In this document: in pieces, positions 47,726 to 58,354 of the stretch
Position numbering within the stretch: the first letter of the stretch is position 1
How the letters are laid out: each line of letters opens with the position of its first letter
Assembly (NCBI RefSeq): GCF_003443535.1
Contig: NZ_CP031946.1
Coordinates: forward strand, 3,598,297-3,662,296
Direction of reading: 5' to 3'
Origin: Ruegeria sp. AD91A
GTDB taxonomy: Bacteria; Pseudomonadota; Alphaproteobacteria; Rhodobacterales; Rhodobacteraceae
Length of the DNA stretch: 64,000 nucleotides
Position numbers and translations under genes: made by a program
Notes under the pieces: model-generated
What the model saw: the letters and a program-made list of their open reading frames with translations, nothing else
Database searches by the model: none
Told to the model about the DNA's origin: nothing

Positions 47726-48711
47726 ATGGTGCCCATCGCAGCGAGGTCGAGCCGATCGGCTATGTGCCTGTTCCCGAAGGCTATGTATCGCACAGCCGAC
47801 TGGAAAGAGTTTTGCGCTCGGGTCGTTTTGCCGTGACCGCGGAACTGAACCCACCAGACAGTGCTGACCCCGAGGATGTTTTTCAGGCGGCACAGCCGCT
47901 GGGTGAAGTGGCGGACGCGATCAATGCAACCGATGCGTCTGGTGCCAACTGCCACATGTCTTCGATAGGGATCTGTGCCTTATTGACCCGCGCGGGGTAT
48001 TCTCCGGTCTATCAGATTTCCTGCCGAGACCGGAACCGGATCGCCATTCAGGGTGATGTTCTGGGGGCCGCGGCGCTGGGCGTCAGCAACGTGTTGTGCC
48101 TGACGGGCGACGGTGTCGGGGTTGGGGATCAACCGGGGGCAAAACCGGTGTTCGACTTCGATTCCCTGACCTTGCTGCGTACGATCCGAACGATGCGCGA
48201 TCAAGGAAAGTTCCTGTCTGGGCGCAAGATCACGCGTCCCCCTCAACTGTTTTTGGGAGCAGCGGAAAACCCCTGTATACCGCCCTATGACTGGCGTCCG
48301 GAACGTCTTGCAAAGAAGGTTGAGGCCGGGGCCGAGTTTATTCAGACCAACTATATCTACGACATTCCGCTTTTTGAAAGGTTCATGGGTCGGGTGCGGG
48401 ATGCCGGTCTGGACGAAAAAGTATTCATCATCGCTGGCGTGGGTCCCATTGCTTCGGCGCGCGCGGCTCGATGGATGCGCAGCAATGTGCCCGGAATTCA
48501 CATTCCGGATCATGTCATCGAGCGGATGGAGAAAGCCGAAAAGCCCGCTGAAGAGGGAAAGAAGATCTGTATCGAACTGATCCAGCAGATCCGGGACATC
48601 GCCGGTGTTTCCGGGGTTCACGTGATGGCCTACAGGCGTGAACACGTGGTGTCGGAAATCATTCTGGAATCAGGTGCGCTGAAGGGACGAAAACGAACCC
48701 GTTCCTCTTGA
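47722..48711 (+). CDS. Methylenetetrahydrofolate reductase (MetF-like)
   Basis: A 329-residue TIM-barrel flavoenzyme interconverting 5,10-methylene-THF and 5-methyl-THF. FAVTAELNPPDSADP near residue 36 carries the catalytic Glu, then NATDASGANCHMSSIG, YQISCRDRNRIAIQGDVLGAAALGVSNVLCLTGDG and VEAGAEFIQTNYIYD. It overlaps the MetV-type gene. The usual methionine-linked metF neighbours (metH, luxR-type) are absent, so this pair may work in oxidation of methyl-THF from DMSP or other methyl donors, an inference from Roseobacter metabolism. Confidence 0.9.
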   Translation: MNGAHRSEVEPIGYVPVPEGYVSHSRLERVLRSGRFAVTAELNPPDSADPEDVFQAAQPLGEVADAINATDASGANCHMSSIGICALLTRAGYSPVYQISCRDRNRIAIQGDVLGAAALGVSNVLCLTGDGVGVGDQPGAKPVFDFDSLTLLRTIRTMRDQGKFLSGRKITRPPQLFLGAAENPCIPPYDWRPERLAKKVEAGAEFIQTNYIYDIPLFERFMGRVRDAGLDEKVFIIAGVGPIASARAARWMRSNVPGIHIPDHVIERMEKAEKPAEEGKKICIELIQQIRDIAGVSGVHVMAYRREHVVSEIILESGALKGRKRTRSS

Positions 48712-48743
48712 CGACCTTACGTTCAGTTGAGTGCCCAAACAAA

Positions 48744-48768
48744 AAAGGCGCCGGTCGGGCGCCTTTTG
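48744..48768. terminator. Bidirectional terminator between metF-like and maoC genes
   Basis: AAAGGCGCC (48744-48752) pairs with GGCGCCTTT (48758-48766), with A- and T-runs outside. It serves both convergent genes. Confidence 0.88.
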
Positions 48769-48786
48769 CAAGACCGTGTTCGCCAA

Positions 48787-49230
48787 TCAGTCGAACTTGC
48801 GTGACGGGGCAAGCACCATGGCTTCGCCGATCAGGACCTTCTTTCCCTCGACCGAACAATGGCAGTCCAGCTTGACGCGGCGCTTGGCAAAGTCGATGTC
48901 GATCACCTTCACCTCGGCATAGACCATGTCACCCGGGCGCACAGGGGCAAGGAATTTCAGCGATTGACCCATGTAGACGGTGCCGTGTCCCGGCAGTTGT
49001 TCACCGATTACGGCCGAGATCAGACCCGCCGTCAGCATTCCGTGGGCAATACGGCCTTCGAAGATCGTATCGCGGGCATAGTCGTCGTCCAGATGCACCG
49101 GATTCCGGTCGGTTGAGACCTGTGCGAACATTTCGATATCTTCATCCGTCACCACTTTGCGCAGGTGGCGGGACATACCCATTTCGATGTCTTCGATACA
49201 GATCGTTCCGCGCGGAAGATTGTCCAACAT
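48787..49230 (-). CDS. MaoC family dehydratase ((R)-enoyl-CoA hydratase-like)
   Basis: A 147-residue hot-dog-fold protein. The catalytic Asp and His are in VSTDRNPVHLDDDYA, and FEGRIAHGMLTAGLISAVIG binds CoA. Such enzymes hydrate (R)-specific enoyl-CoA for PHA or acyl-CoA pathways. It is monocistronic; no pha gene is near. The start ATG 49230 (MLDNLPRGT) is used. Confidence 0.92.
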   Translation of the reverse strand: MLDNLPRGTICIEDIEMGMSRHLRKVVTDEDIEMFAQVSTDRNPVHLDDDYARDTIFEGRIAHGMLTAGLISAVIGEQLPGHGTVYMGQSLKFLAPVRPGDMVYAEVKVIDIDFAKRRVKLDCHCSVEGKKVLIGEAMVLAPSRKFD

Positions 49231-49331
49231 GTTGCCCTCACTCGAAATCGGCCGTGAAAGAAAAAACCATCATTTGGCCAAGGTTGGCAACTTTATTACT
49301 TCGCAGTTGCAGAAAATCAAGTCTTTTCTTG

Positions 49332-50207
49332 CTACCTCAAGCGCCCGATCGTGTAGGTTGGATTGATCTTTTCCCCTTCAATATAGGCGGTTAGGGATTC
49401 GTGATGCGGATGATGCGACGTTTTTGTCTCGGCCGCAGCCAGCCCGCCCGAGATGAACAGAGAATCAATGCCCTCTCCCATGCCGCCCAGAATGTCCGTA
49501 TGGGGGCCGTCGCCGATCACCAGAATGTCGTTGTCGGGGATATCGTGTCCCAGTTCCTGCAACCTGCGACGGGCCAGGTCATAGATAGGTGGGTGCGGTT
49601 TGCCGAAATACAGGCTTTCACCGCCCATTTCGGTGTACAGTTTGGCCAAAGCGCCGGCACACCATTCACGCACCTCTCCGCGGTCGACAACAATGTCAGG
49701 GTTCGCACAGAGAAGCTTCATGCCCATCTGCTTGGCGTACAGGAATTCCGGCCGGTTCACATCCGGGTCGGCCATTGGGTCGAACGGGCCGCAGCATACA
49801 ATACCTTCGGCTTCCTTCAGCGGCACGCGCTCGATATGGATGGGATGATCCAGCAATTTCAGCGGTTCGAAAAAGCCCGCATCGCGCTGCCACTCGCCCA
49901 TGAAGTAAACCTTGTGTCCCACAGCGCCCCGGAACATCGCAGATCGCGCGGAGTCCCCACTTGTGGCGATGGTGTCATACGCATCGGCGGGAACATTGAA
50001 TTGCACGAGTTGTTCTGCCACGCCGGCGCGAGGTTTGGGAGAGTTCGTGACCAGGACAACAAGTCCACCTTTTGCGCGATAGGCCTTCAGCGCTTCGACG
50101 GCTTCGGGATAGGCCGTGATGCCATTGTGAACACAACCCCAAAGGTCGACGAACAATGCCTTGTAACGGTCGGAGATCTCGGAAAGCGAGGAAACGATCT
50201 GGGTCAT
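49332..50207 (-). CDS. TIGR01459 family HAD hydrolase
   Basis: A 291-residue HAD-IIA phosphatase. Motif I KALFVDLWGCVHNG lacks the second Asp of the classic DxD (it has DLWG), which is usual for this subfamily. Also VVLVTNSPKPR (motif II), and DILVIGDGPHTDILGGMGEGIDSLFISGG (motif IV). Substrate is unknown; relatives act on small phosphorylated metabolites. Confidence 0.9.
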   Translation of the reverse strand: MTQIVSSLSEISDRYKALFVDLWGCVHNGITAYPEAVEALKAYRAKGGLVVLVTNSPKPRAGVAEQLVQFNVPADAYDTIATSGDSARSAMFRGAVGHKVYFMGEWQRDAGFFEPLKLLDHPIHIERVPLKEAEGIVCCGPFDPMADPDVNRPEFLYAKQMGMKLLCANPDIVVDRGEVREWCAGALAKLYTEMGGESLYFGKPHPPIYDLARRRLQELGHDIPDNDILVIGDGPHTDILGGMGEGIDSLFISGGLAAAETKTSHHPHHESLTAYIEGEKINPTYTIGRLR

Positions 50208-50309
50208 GGGGGCCTCTGGGTCTGATATCGCGCTGGCGACAGCTATGGCAAAGCTTGGGCCCGAACACCATCCCGCATTCCCGTTTGCGCGAAGGAACAG
50301 GTGAATCTG

Positions 50310-51386
50310 CTACTCGTCTTCGGTAATTTCTGTGACATCCGGGGCCTGCTGAACGTTTTCCGTTCCCAGGATGATCTGGGCCCCGATACGCGGCTGATAC
50401 CGGATAATGGCCAGGTATCCGGGTCCCAGTTCCTCCTCCAACACCCCGACAAGAGGGGTTTCACGCAGCTTGGGTGGCAGCAAACCGGCAATGGAAGAAA
50501 CTTTGAACTGCGCTTCGGCCGGCAGGTCGACGATCAGCCAAACCTCGGCCCGTTTGCGCTGAGCGTTGACGTCGATGCGGATGATTTCCACGGAAACCGG
50601 ATCGGCCCATTCGCGAATGGCATCGGCCAGTTGTGCCTCGGTCCGCGTCTCCAGATAACGGTTATAGGTGGATTTCCCAAGTTGCAGGACGACGACGACC
50701 AGAAACGCGATCGCGACGAAGACGCTGGCTGTAAAGTTCAGCTTGCGCTTCCCCTTGCTGAAAACCACGGACCGCGCGGCATAGACAAGATATACCGCGC
50801 AGGCTGACAAAATGATCGCGCCAAGGTTCGTTGCGAAAAGCAGCCCAGCCTCATAGGCCTCGGCGGGTTCGTCAAAATACAGCAGGATGCCCGAAGCCGA
50901 GAGGGGCGGAACCAGTGAAACGCCGATGGCCGCGCCGGGCAAAAGGCTCAGTTCGGATTTGTTGATCTGAACATAGGCCCCGGCAACGCCGGCAGCGAGA
51001 GCGACGATCAGATCTTCGGTGCCCGGATCGGTGCGCGCAAGGACCTGATCGGGGATCAAAATGCCACGAGGCACGTCAGCGATATAGACCAGAAGCCATG
51101 CCATCATAACGCAGGCAATGGCGGCCAGACAAACCGTGAGCGCCAGCGTCACTGCGCGTTTCAGCCACCCCATGACCATCGCCGCGGCCACCCCAAGGAT
51201 CGGGGTCATAAGCGGCGCCACAAGCATGGCCGCGATGACAACAGCCCCGGAATTGCGCAGCAAACCCATGGTCGCGATTACGACCGACAGCATCAGCAGC
51301 ATTGCAAAGCGTCGCCAATACGCAGCCTTGTCGGCACCTTCAAAAAGAAGGATGCTGCGGGTGGTGCTTAGTTTTCGTACGACCAT
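50310..51386 (-). CDS. DUF389 (TIGR00341) membrane protein
   Basis: A 358-residue inner-membrane protein with several helices (LLMLSVVIATMGLLRNSGAVVIAAMLVAPLMTPILGVAAAM, LALTVCLAAIACVMMAWLLVYIAD, GVAGAYV, and more), and a soluble C-terminal tail of about 130 residues. ATG 51386 is the chosen start; a longer frame is less conserved. Function is not known. Convergent to none; separated from the pyrophosphatase gene on the same strand. Confidence 0.9.
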   Translation of the reverse strand: MVVRKLSTTRSILLFEGADKAAYWRRFAMLLMLSVVIATMGLLRNSGAVVIAAMLVAPLMTPILGVAAAMVMGWLKRAVTLALTVCLAAIACVMMAWLLVYIADVPRGILIPDQVLARTDPGTEDLIVALAAGVAGAYVQINKSELSLLPGAAIGVSLVPPLSASGILLYFDEPAEAYEAGLLFATNLGAIILSACAVYLVYAARSVVFSKGKRKLNFTASVFVAIAFLVVVVLQLGKSTYNRYLETRTEAQLADAIREWADPVSVEIIRIDVNAQRKRAEVWLIVDLPAEAQFKVSSIAGLLPPKLRETPLVGVLEEELGPGYLAIIRYQPRIGAQIILGTENVQQAPDVTEITEDE

Positions 51387-51474
51387 TGTACTTACCTGAC
51401 CATGGGATAGGCTTCGCGCCCACGGCCAGACTAACAACCGATACCGTTTCCGCAAATGGCCGATAAGAAAGAAA

Positions 51475-51499
51475 AAAGGCGCCCGAATTGGACGCCTTT
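51475..51499 (-). terminator. Terminator of the pyrophosphatase gene
   Basis: AAAGGCG (51475-51481) pairs with CGCCTTT (51493-51499); on the minus strand a T-run TTTTTT follows. Confidence 0.8.
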
Positions 51500-51519
51500 C
51501 GATCTTGGTTGGCAGACGA

Positions 51520-52440
51520 TCAGACCTTCAGATTTGGAATGATCTGCTTTTTGCGGCTCATGATACCCGGCAAAACGACAGCGTCGCCGTCAACGGTAAC
51601 ACCAAAGCTCTTCTCGGCGACGGTTTTTACCAGATCGTTCGGCACCAACAGCGTGGCCTCTTCGTTCAGGATATCAACCACGAACAGCAGCACCTGATCG
51701 ACGCCGTCTTCCCTGGCAACATCCACCATCGAGTCTGCCAGGTTTGCCTTGCGGTCCAGAACAACGCCGGGGGCGGTGGTTTCCAGAACCGAGACGCGGA
51801 ACTTGGTGCCGTCGACCTCGTATTCCTTGCTGTCCATGCGGATCAACTCGGCGTCCGAGAAGGAAGAGACATCCGATTTCGCCGCAAACATGTCAGCTGC
51901 ATATACTGAAATGTCCAGCTCAAGCTCAGCCGCCAGGCGCTCTGCAACCTCGCGGTCATGCGCCGTGGTGGTGGGAGAGCGGAACTCCAGTGTGTCAGAC
52001 AGAATGCAGGTCAGCGCAGCGCCTTTGATGGCGTCGGGCATTTTGGCGGCATCTTCGCCCATCAGATCAAACAGGATGGTTGCGGTGCAGGCCAAGGGGC
52101 GCACGGTGATATCGATCGGGCCTTTGGTTTCCAGACCGCCAACCAGCTTGTGATGGTCGATAATGGCGCGGATATCCGCGTCGTTGACGTTTGCCGGCAG
52201 TTCGGCCGGGTTATTGGTGTCGACGATAACCACCGGGGTACCTGCGGCAAGGTCTTCAATGATCCGCGGCTTGGGCAGGTCCCAGTTCTCCAGCATGAAT
52301 GCTGCTTCGGTGTTGGGCTCACCCAGCAGTACGGGCTCGGTCTGCTCGCCTTTGACTTCGTTCAGGTACCAGGACCACACGATCGGTGAGCCTGTAGAAT
52401 CGGTGTCGGGGGATTTGTGGCCAAATACTAGAGTGGTCAT
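51520..52440 (-). CDS. ppaC: Manganese-dependent inorganic pyrophosphatase
   Basis: A 306-residue DHH family II pyrophosphatase. FGHKSPDTDSTGSPIVWSW is the N-terminal metal motif, VIVDTNNPAELP and AIIDHHKLVGGLET the DHH motif, and SDTLEFRSPTTTAHDREVAERL another ligand set; C-terminal DHHA2 domain includes GVVLDRKANL. It removes pyrophosphate from biosynthetic reactions. It is a family II enzyme, unlike the usual family I ppa of proteobacteria. Confidence 0.95.
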   Translation of the reverse strand: MTTLVFGHKSPDTDSTGSPIVWSWYLNEVKGEQTEPVLLGEPNTEAAFMLENWDLPKPRIIEDLAAGTPVVIVDTNNPAELPANVNDADIRAIIDHHKLVGGLETKGPIDITVRPLACTATILFDLMGEDAAKMPDAIKGAALTCILSDTLEFRSPTTTAHDREVAERLAAELELDISVYAADMFAAKSDVSSFSDAELIRMDSKEYEVDGTKFRVSVLETTAPGVVLDRKANLADSMVDVAREDGVDQVLLFVVDILNEEATLLVPNDLVKTVAEKSFGVTVDGDAVVLPGIMSRKKQIIPNLKV

Positions 52441-52550
52441 GTCAGTGTCCTGCGGAATGGAAATTTGCGCGCCTTATAGGGCGGGTAAATGCAGTTGTCA
52501 CGCTGCAGCCCACCGTCTGCGACGCTTGGTCTGCAAACCGCAGGGTCAAT

Positions 52551-53531
52551 TTAGAATGCGGCGCGTGTCAGAACGTATCCGGCTTTTTCCAGCTGGTTCA
52601 ACAGGCCGTAATCATCACTCAGGTGCCCTGCGCCGACCGCAATCACAACTGTCTGATCCCTGATGTCCAGAATCTGCGCCATCCAGTTGGCGTTTCGTTG
52701 CACCAGCATCTGCTGCTCGAAATTGCGCCATTCCGCGTCAAAGGCCTCGGGGCTCAGGCCCGACTGTTCAAGCCCCTGAAGGTGGGCAAACTGTATGATC
52801 TCGGCGTGCTTTTCTTCCATATATGCATTGGCCATGGTGACCAATTGGTCGGCATTGCCCTGCATGGCTCCGGACAGGCGCACAAGCGACTCGACCTGTT
52901 TTTCCAGCGGGTGACTGTCGAACATGGCCATCAGGTCTTCGATCCGTTCCAGCGAGTGCTGTGGGATACCTTTTTCGACGGCCAGATCGTTCAGGCGAGC
53001 GTCCATTCCATAAGTTGCATTCGGGTCTTGGATCATGCAGGGCGGGATGCTCAGCATCATGGTCAGGAACCACGGGCGCATCTTCGCAGCCATCCAGCCG
53101 GGGATGCCGCGCTGGGCCAGAGCTGTGGAAAGCGCATCCCAATCGTCTTCCGTCATCAGGTCGATCAACGTAGGGCCCGAGGTAATCATCACCGCAGTCA
53201 GGTCATTGGCCATGTTCTGTTCGAAGGCGTTCATGTCTTCCTGAGTGACTTCGAAATAAAAGGCGTCAGCCTTGTTCAGTTCGGGCGACAGGCGATCAAT
53301 GACCTCCTCCATGCGCGGATCGAAGGTGTGCAGCGTTCCTATGATGTGCAAAACCGTATCGCCCTTGCGTGCAATCCAGTGATTGCCTTCGGGATAAGCG
53401 ATCTCGGCCACTGCACTTTGCAATCTGGCCCGGGTTTCCTCAGGCAGTTGCGGCCGCAGGTCCACCCCCTCGCACGCGGCCTGAGCCGAGATCGGAAACA
53501 GAAGGAACGCAAGAAAAGTGAGCAAACGCAT
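52551..53531 (-). CDS. TraB/GumN family secreted protein
   Basis: A signal peptide (residues 1-18, ending AQAA) is followed by the TraB/GumN/PrgY domain: HWIARKGDTVLHIIGTLHTFDPRM (His of GTxH motif), and C-terminal QTVVIAVGAGHLSDDYGLLNQLEKAGY with the GAGHL motif. These two His motifs suggest a metalloprotease-like hydrolase (Tiki-like). It is periplasmic or secreted. No plasmid or gum genes are near. Length of 326 is usual. Confidence 0.92.
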   Translation of the reverse strand: MRLLTFLAFLLFPISAQAACEGVDLRPQLPEETRARLQSAVAEIAYPEGNHWIARKGDTVLHIIGTLHTFDPRMEEVIDRLSPELNKADAFYFEVTQEDMNAFEQNMANDLTAVMITSGPTLIDLMTEDDWDALSTALAQRGIPGWMAAKMRPWFLTMMLSIPPCMIQDPNATYGMDARLNDLAVEKGIPQHSLERIEDLMAMFDSHPLEKQVESLVRLSGAMQGNADQLVTMANAYMEEKHAEIIQFAHLQGLEQSGLSPEAFDAEWRNFEQQMLVQRNANWMAQILDIRDQTVVIAVGAGHLSDDYGLLNQLEKAGYVLTRAAF

Positions 53532-53641
53532 GGAGCCAGCCTGAATGGTGTCAAGAAGTTGAACCCAGACTTAGCCACGCCACCAGCCGATGTTCAAGCA
53601 GCCCGTCTGGTATTCCCTGACAATCTGCGTAGCATGGGCGC

Positions 53642-54316
53642 ATGAACCGCGAGCAGGATCTCTACCCCCCGGTCAAGGCGCTGCTGGAGCGGCAGGGATA
53701 CGCCGTCAAGGGAGAAGTCGGCGCAGCCGACATCGTTGCGGTGCGCGATGGGGATGCTCCGGTGATTGTCGAACTGAAACTTCGGTTCACGCTGACCCTG
53801 TTTCATCAGGCGATCAATCGGCTGAAACTCACCGATCTGGTCTACATCGCGGTCAGCAAACCCACGGGCCGAACGGCCCGGCGGGCGCTGAAAGATAATC
53901 TGGCATTGTGTCGAAGGCTTGGCCTGGGCCTGATCACTGTGCGGGCTGATGGCACGGTTGAGGTGCAATGCGATCCCGGCCCCTATGCGCCCCGTAAGAA
54001 CAAAGCCGGAGCCGCACGGATGCTGCGGGAATTCGACCGGCTGGAAGGTGACCCAAACGCCGGGGGCGCGACGCGCCATGGTATCGTGACGGCTTATCGG
54101 CAGGATGCACTGAAATGTGCGGCTTTTTTGGCCGAGAATGGCCCGACCAAGGGATCAGACGTCGCCAAGTCGGTCGGCGTCCCGGTTGCCACCCGGCTTA
54201 TGCGGGAAAACCACTATGGGTGGTTTGAGAAGGTTGAAAAAGGCATATACGGGCTTACGTCCGCAGGAGCGGAAGGCTTGAAGCACTGGGCCTACAGTTG
54301 GGAACAGGTTGACTGA
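53642..54316 (+). CDS. DUF2161 putative PD-(D/E)XK phosphodiesterase
   Basis: The 224-residue protein has the nuclease-like core: D30 in AADIVAVRDGD and E44-x-K46 in VIVELKLRFTLTLFHQAINRL, as in PD-(D/E)XK enzymes, then VYIAVSKPTGR. A C-terminal part (150-220: HGIVTAYRQDALKCAAFLAENGPTKGSDVAKSVGVPVATRLMRENHYGWFEKVEKGIYGLT) looks like a winged helix. Such proteins may be DNA-acting or regulatory. It lies just upstream of groES on the same strand but is separated by a strong promoter. Confidence 0.85.
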   Translation: MNREQDLYPPVKALLERQGYAVKGEVGAADIVAVRDGDAPVIVELKLRFTLTLFHQAINRLKLTDLVYIAVSKPTGRTARRALKDNLALCRRLGLGLITVRADGTVEVQCDPGPYAPRKNKAGAARMLREFDRLEGDPNAGGATRHGIVTAYRQDALKCAAFLAENGPTKGSDVAKSVGVPVATRLMRENHYGWFEKVEKGIYGLTSAGAEGLKHWAYSWEQVD

Positions 54317-54347
54317 TCCATTCTGCAAAAAAATCTCTCACAACTTG

Positions 54348-54376
54348 TTGACTCGGAGTTTTAGACTCCCTAGCTA
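54348..54376 (+). promoter_or_regulatory. Promoter of groESL
   Basis: TTGACT (54348-54353) and TAGCTA (54371-54376) with 17-base spacing, immediately upstream of the CIRCE element. It is a near-consensus housekeeping promoter. Confidence 0.75.
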
Positions 54377-54383
54377 TGCGTCG

Positions 54384-54410
54384 TTATCACTCACACACCT
54401 CGAGTGCTAA
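54384..54410 (+). promoter_or_regulatory. CIRCE element (HrcA operator)
   Basis: TTATCACTC-N9-GAGTGCTAA matches the consensus TTAGCACTC-N9-GAGTGCTAA with one substitution in the left arm (T for G at position 4). It lies 59 bases above the groES start and just downstream of the promoter, so HrcA should repress groESL. Confidence 0.93.
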
Positions 54411-54468
54411 CGCCTCGTCGGAAGGCGAGGGGAGGATAAACAAACTTTGAGCCCAAGGAGCTACAAAG

Positions 54469-54756
54469 ATGGCATTGAAACCGCTTCATGACCGTGTGCT
54501 GGTTCGCCGTACCGAAAGCGAAGAGAAAACCGCAGGCGGCCTGATCATTCCTGACAGCGCAAAAGAAAAGCCCAGCGAAGGCGAAGTCGTCTCAACCGGC
54601 GAAGGCGCGCGCAAGGACAGCGGCGAGTTGATCGCGATGGCTGTAAAAGCTGGCGACAAGATCCTGTTCGGCAAATGGTCGGGCACCGAGGTTCAGGTCG
54701 ACGGCGAAGAGCTGCTGATGATGAAAGAAAGCGACATCATGGGGATCATTGAGTAA
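54469..54756 (+). CDS. groES: Co-chaperonin GroES
   Basis: A 95-residue co-chaperonin that caps Gro[35 protein letters not shown] (mobile loop) and [31 protein letters not shown] are complete. Ribosome site AAGGAG. Followed by groEL 55 bases downstream. Confidence 0.98.
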   Translation: MALKPLHDRVLVRRTESEEKTAGGLIIPDSAKEKPSEGEVVSTGEGARKDSGELIAMAVKAGDKILFGKWSGTEVQVDGEELLMMKESDIMGIIE

Positions 54757-54775
54757 GCGATCCCGCTTCCTCTGA

Positions 54776-56455
<1,680 letters not shown>

Positions 56456-56550
56456 GCACGTCGAATTCGCCTCGGCGAATTCTGACGGTCCCGACAGGCG
56501 CTTGGCTGTAAGGCCAAGCTGCCGAGGGGGAAGCCTTGGAACTTAAGTTT

Positions 56551-56576
56551 GGGGTCGCCTTCGGGCGGCCCCGTTT
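56551..56576 (+). terminator. Terminator of groESL
   Basis: GGGGTCGCC (56551-56559) pairs with GGCGGCCCC (56564-56572) around the tetraloop TTCG, followed by GTTTT. Confidence 0.85.
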
Positions 56577-56699
56577 TGTATTGACCGTTCTGCTTTGTCA
56601 GCGGGTTGCGACGCAGCTTCAACAAGCGCAGCTGGTCTGATCTTACGCCCTTCGGGAAAGTGAGTGTGCAAACCCGGCCCAAACGGCTATGCGGTTCGT

Positions 56700-57542
56700 A
56701 TGAAATTGTTTTTGCTCACCGCCCTGACCATGTGCGCCTTCGCTGCGAATTCCATTCTGAATCGGTTGGCTATCGATAGCGGAGCCAGCGATCCGACTGG
56801 ATTTGCCATCGTACGGGTTTTGGCCGGGGCCGTGGTGCTGGCCACTCTTGTGCTTGCACGCGGGGGGCATCTTCCACTGCGCAGTCGAAGACGGATCGTT
56901 GGTGCGGGGTCGTTGACGCTCTACATGATCGGGTTTTCGATCGCCTACCTGACGCTGGATGCCGGATTGGGTGCTTTGATCCTGTTTGGCACGGTGCAAA
57001 TTTCGATGTTTTCGATCGGCGCCTTGACTGGTGCGACTCCGACCGCGCGGCAAGTGGCGGGGGCAGGGGTTGCGCTTGCAGGTCTGGCCTATGTGCTCTG
57101 GCCCTCTGACTCCGTTCAGGTCGACCTGAACGGCGCGGCTTTGATGGTCGCCGCTGGTATTGGTTGGGCCCTTTATTCGATTGCGGGCCGATCTGAAACA
57201 AACCCTCTGGAGGGAACGGCCGCCAATTTCATTGTAGCTTTGCCATTGACTGCCCTGGCGATGCTTGCCACCGGCGGCGTCTGGCAGATGAACGGGGCGG
57301 GGTATCTGCTGGCTGTTCTGTCCGGTGGAGTTACCTCAGGGCTCGGTTATGCTTTGTGGTATCGTGTTTTGCCTCAACTGGCCCCGTCTGTGGCGGCTGT
57401 CGTTCAGCTCAGCGTGCCGGTGATTGCAATTCTCGGCGGTGTCGCCTTTCTGGGCGAGGTTGCCGAAACACGGCTGATCATCGGCACCGTGCTTGTATTA
57501 GGCGGTATCGCGCTGGCCGTGTTGCGACGTCAAAAGGGCTAG
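56700..57542 (+). CDS. DMT-superfamily (EamA) transporter
   Basis: A 280-residue inner-membrane protein with ten hydrophobic helices in two EamA repeats (residues 1-135 and 140-275). The end [26 protein letters not shown] is typical of EamA. Substrate is unknown; members export metabolites or amino acids. ATG 56700 is preferred over 56664. Confidence 0.9.
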   Translation: MKLFLLTALTMCAFAANSILNRLAIDSGASDPTGFAIVRVLAGAVVLATLVLARGGHLPLRSRRRIVGAGSLTLYMIGFSIAYLTLDAGLGALILFGTVQISMFSIGALTGATPTARQVAGAGVALAGLAYVLWPSDSVQVDLNGAALMVAAGIGWALYSIAGRSETNPLEGTAANFIVALPLTALAMLATGGVWQMNGAGYLLAVLSGGVTSGLGYALWYRVLPQLAPSVAAVVQLSVPVIAILGGVAFLGEVAETRLIIGTVLVLGGIALAVLRRQKG

Positions 57543-57580
57543 GGCTTTTATCGAAGGCTCATAGGCTTTATCTGGCGGTT

Positions 57581-58354
57581 ATGAAACTTTTGATTGCCCT
57601 GTTCTTCTGCCTCGCTCCCGCCGCAGCCAGCGCGAAATGCGTGATCCTCCTGCATGGTCTGGCGCGCACAGAGGCGTCGTTTACCGTGATGGAGCAGCTG
57701 TTCAAGGCGCATGACTATATTGTTGTGCGCCACGGGTATCCATCGACCGAAATCGGCATTCCCGAACTGGCAGAGCAAACCATACCGGACGCGCTTGCAG
57801 CTTGTGGTGACGACAAGGCCAATGTCGTCGCGCATTCCATGGGGGGTATCCTGTTGCGCTATTGGTTCAAGGACCATCGGCCTGAAAACCTGGGTCGTGT
57901 CGTCATGCTCGGCCCGCCCAATCAGGGCAGCCAGTTGGTCGATGAGCTGAGCGCATGGGAAGTGTTCGGGTATCTGAACGGCCCTGCGGGATTGCAATTG
58001 GGCACCGGTCCCGAAGGCATTCCGCGCCGCCTGCCGCCGGTGGATTTTGAACTGGGGGTGATTGCGGGCGAGAACTCGCTCAACCCGCTGTTTTCGTCGC
58101 TGATCGACGGGCGGGATGACGGCAAGGTTTCGATTGAAACCACCAAGGTCGAAGGGATGGCCGATCACATTGTTCTGCCTGTGACCCACACCTTCATGAT
58201 GAACAACCCGCGCGTTATGGCGCAGGCACTGCATTTTATCGAATTTGGTCAATTCGATCCAAAGATCACCTGGCTCGACGGCGTGATGGAGATAATCGAC
58301 GAGATCTGCATCGGGCAGGACTGTTCGGAACCTGACTCGGAGCCCACACGATGA
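57581..58354 (+). CDS. Secreted lipase-like alpha/beta hydrolase
   Basis: A 257-residue protein with a signal peptide (residues 1-18, ending ASAK), then [14 protein letters not shown] (oxyanion), the nucleophile elbow [13 protein letters not shown] (Ser in HSMGG), and later VTHTFMMNN with the catalytic His. It is probably periplasmic. It overlaps phnM by four bases (58351-58354), and an operon is likely though the functional link is unclear. Confidence 0.88.
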   Translation: MKLLIALFFCLAPAAASAKCVILLHGLARTEASFTVMEQLFKAHDYIVVRHGYPSTEIGIPELAEQTIPDALAACGDDKANVVAHSMGGILLRYWFKDHRPENLGRVVMLGPPNQGSQLVDELSAWEVFGYLNGPAGLQLGTGPEGIPRRLPPVDFELGVIAGENSLNPLFSSLIDGRDDGKVSIETTKVEGMADHIVLPVTHTFMMNNPRVMAQALHFIEFGQFDPKITWLDGVMEIIDEICIGQDCSEPDSEPTR

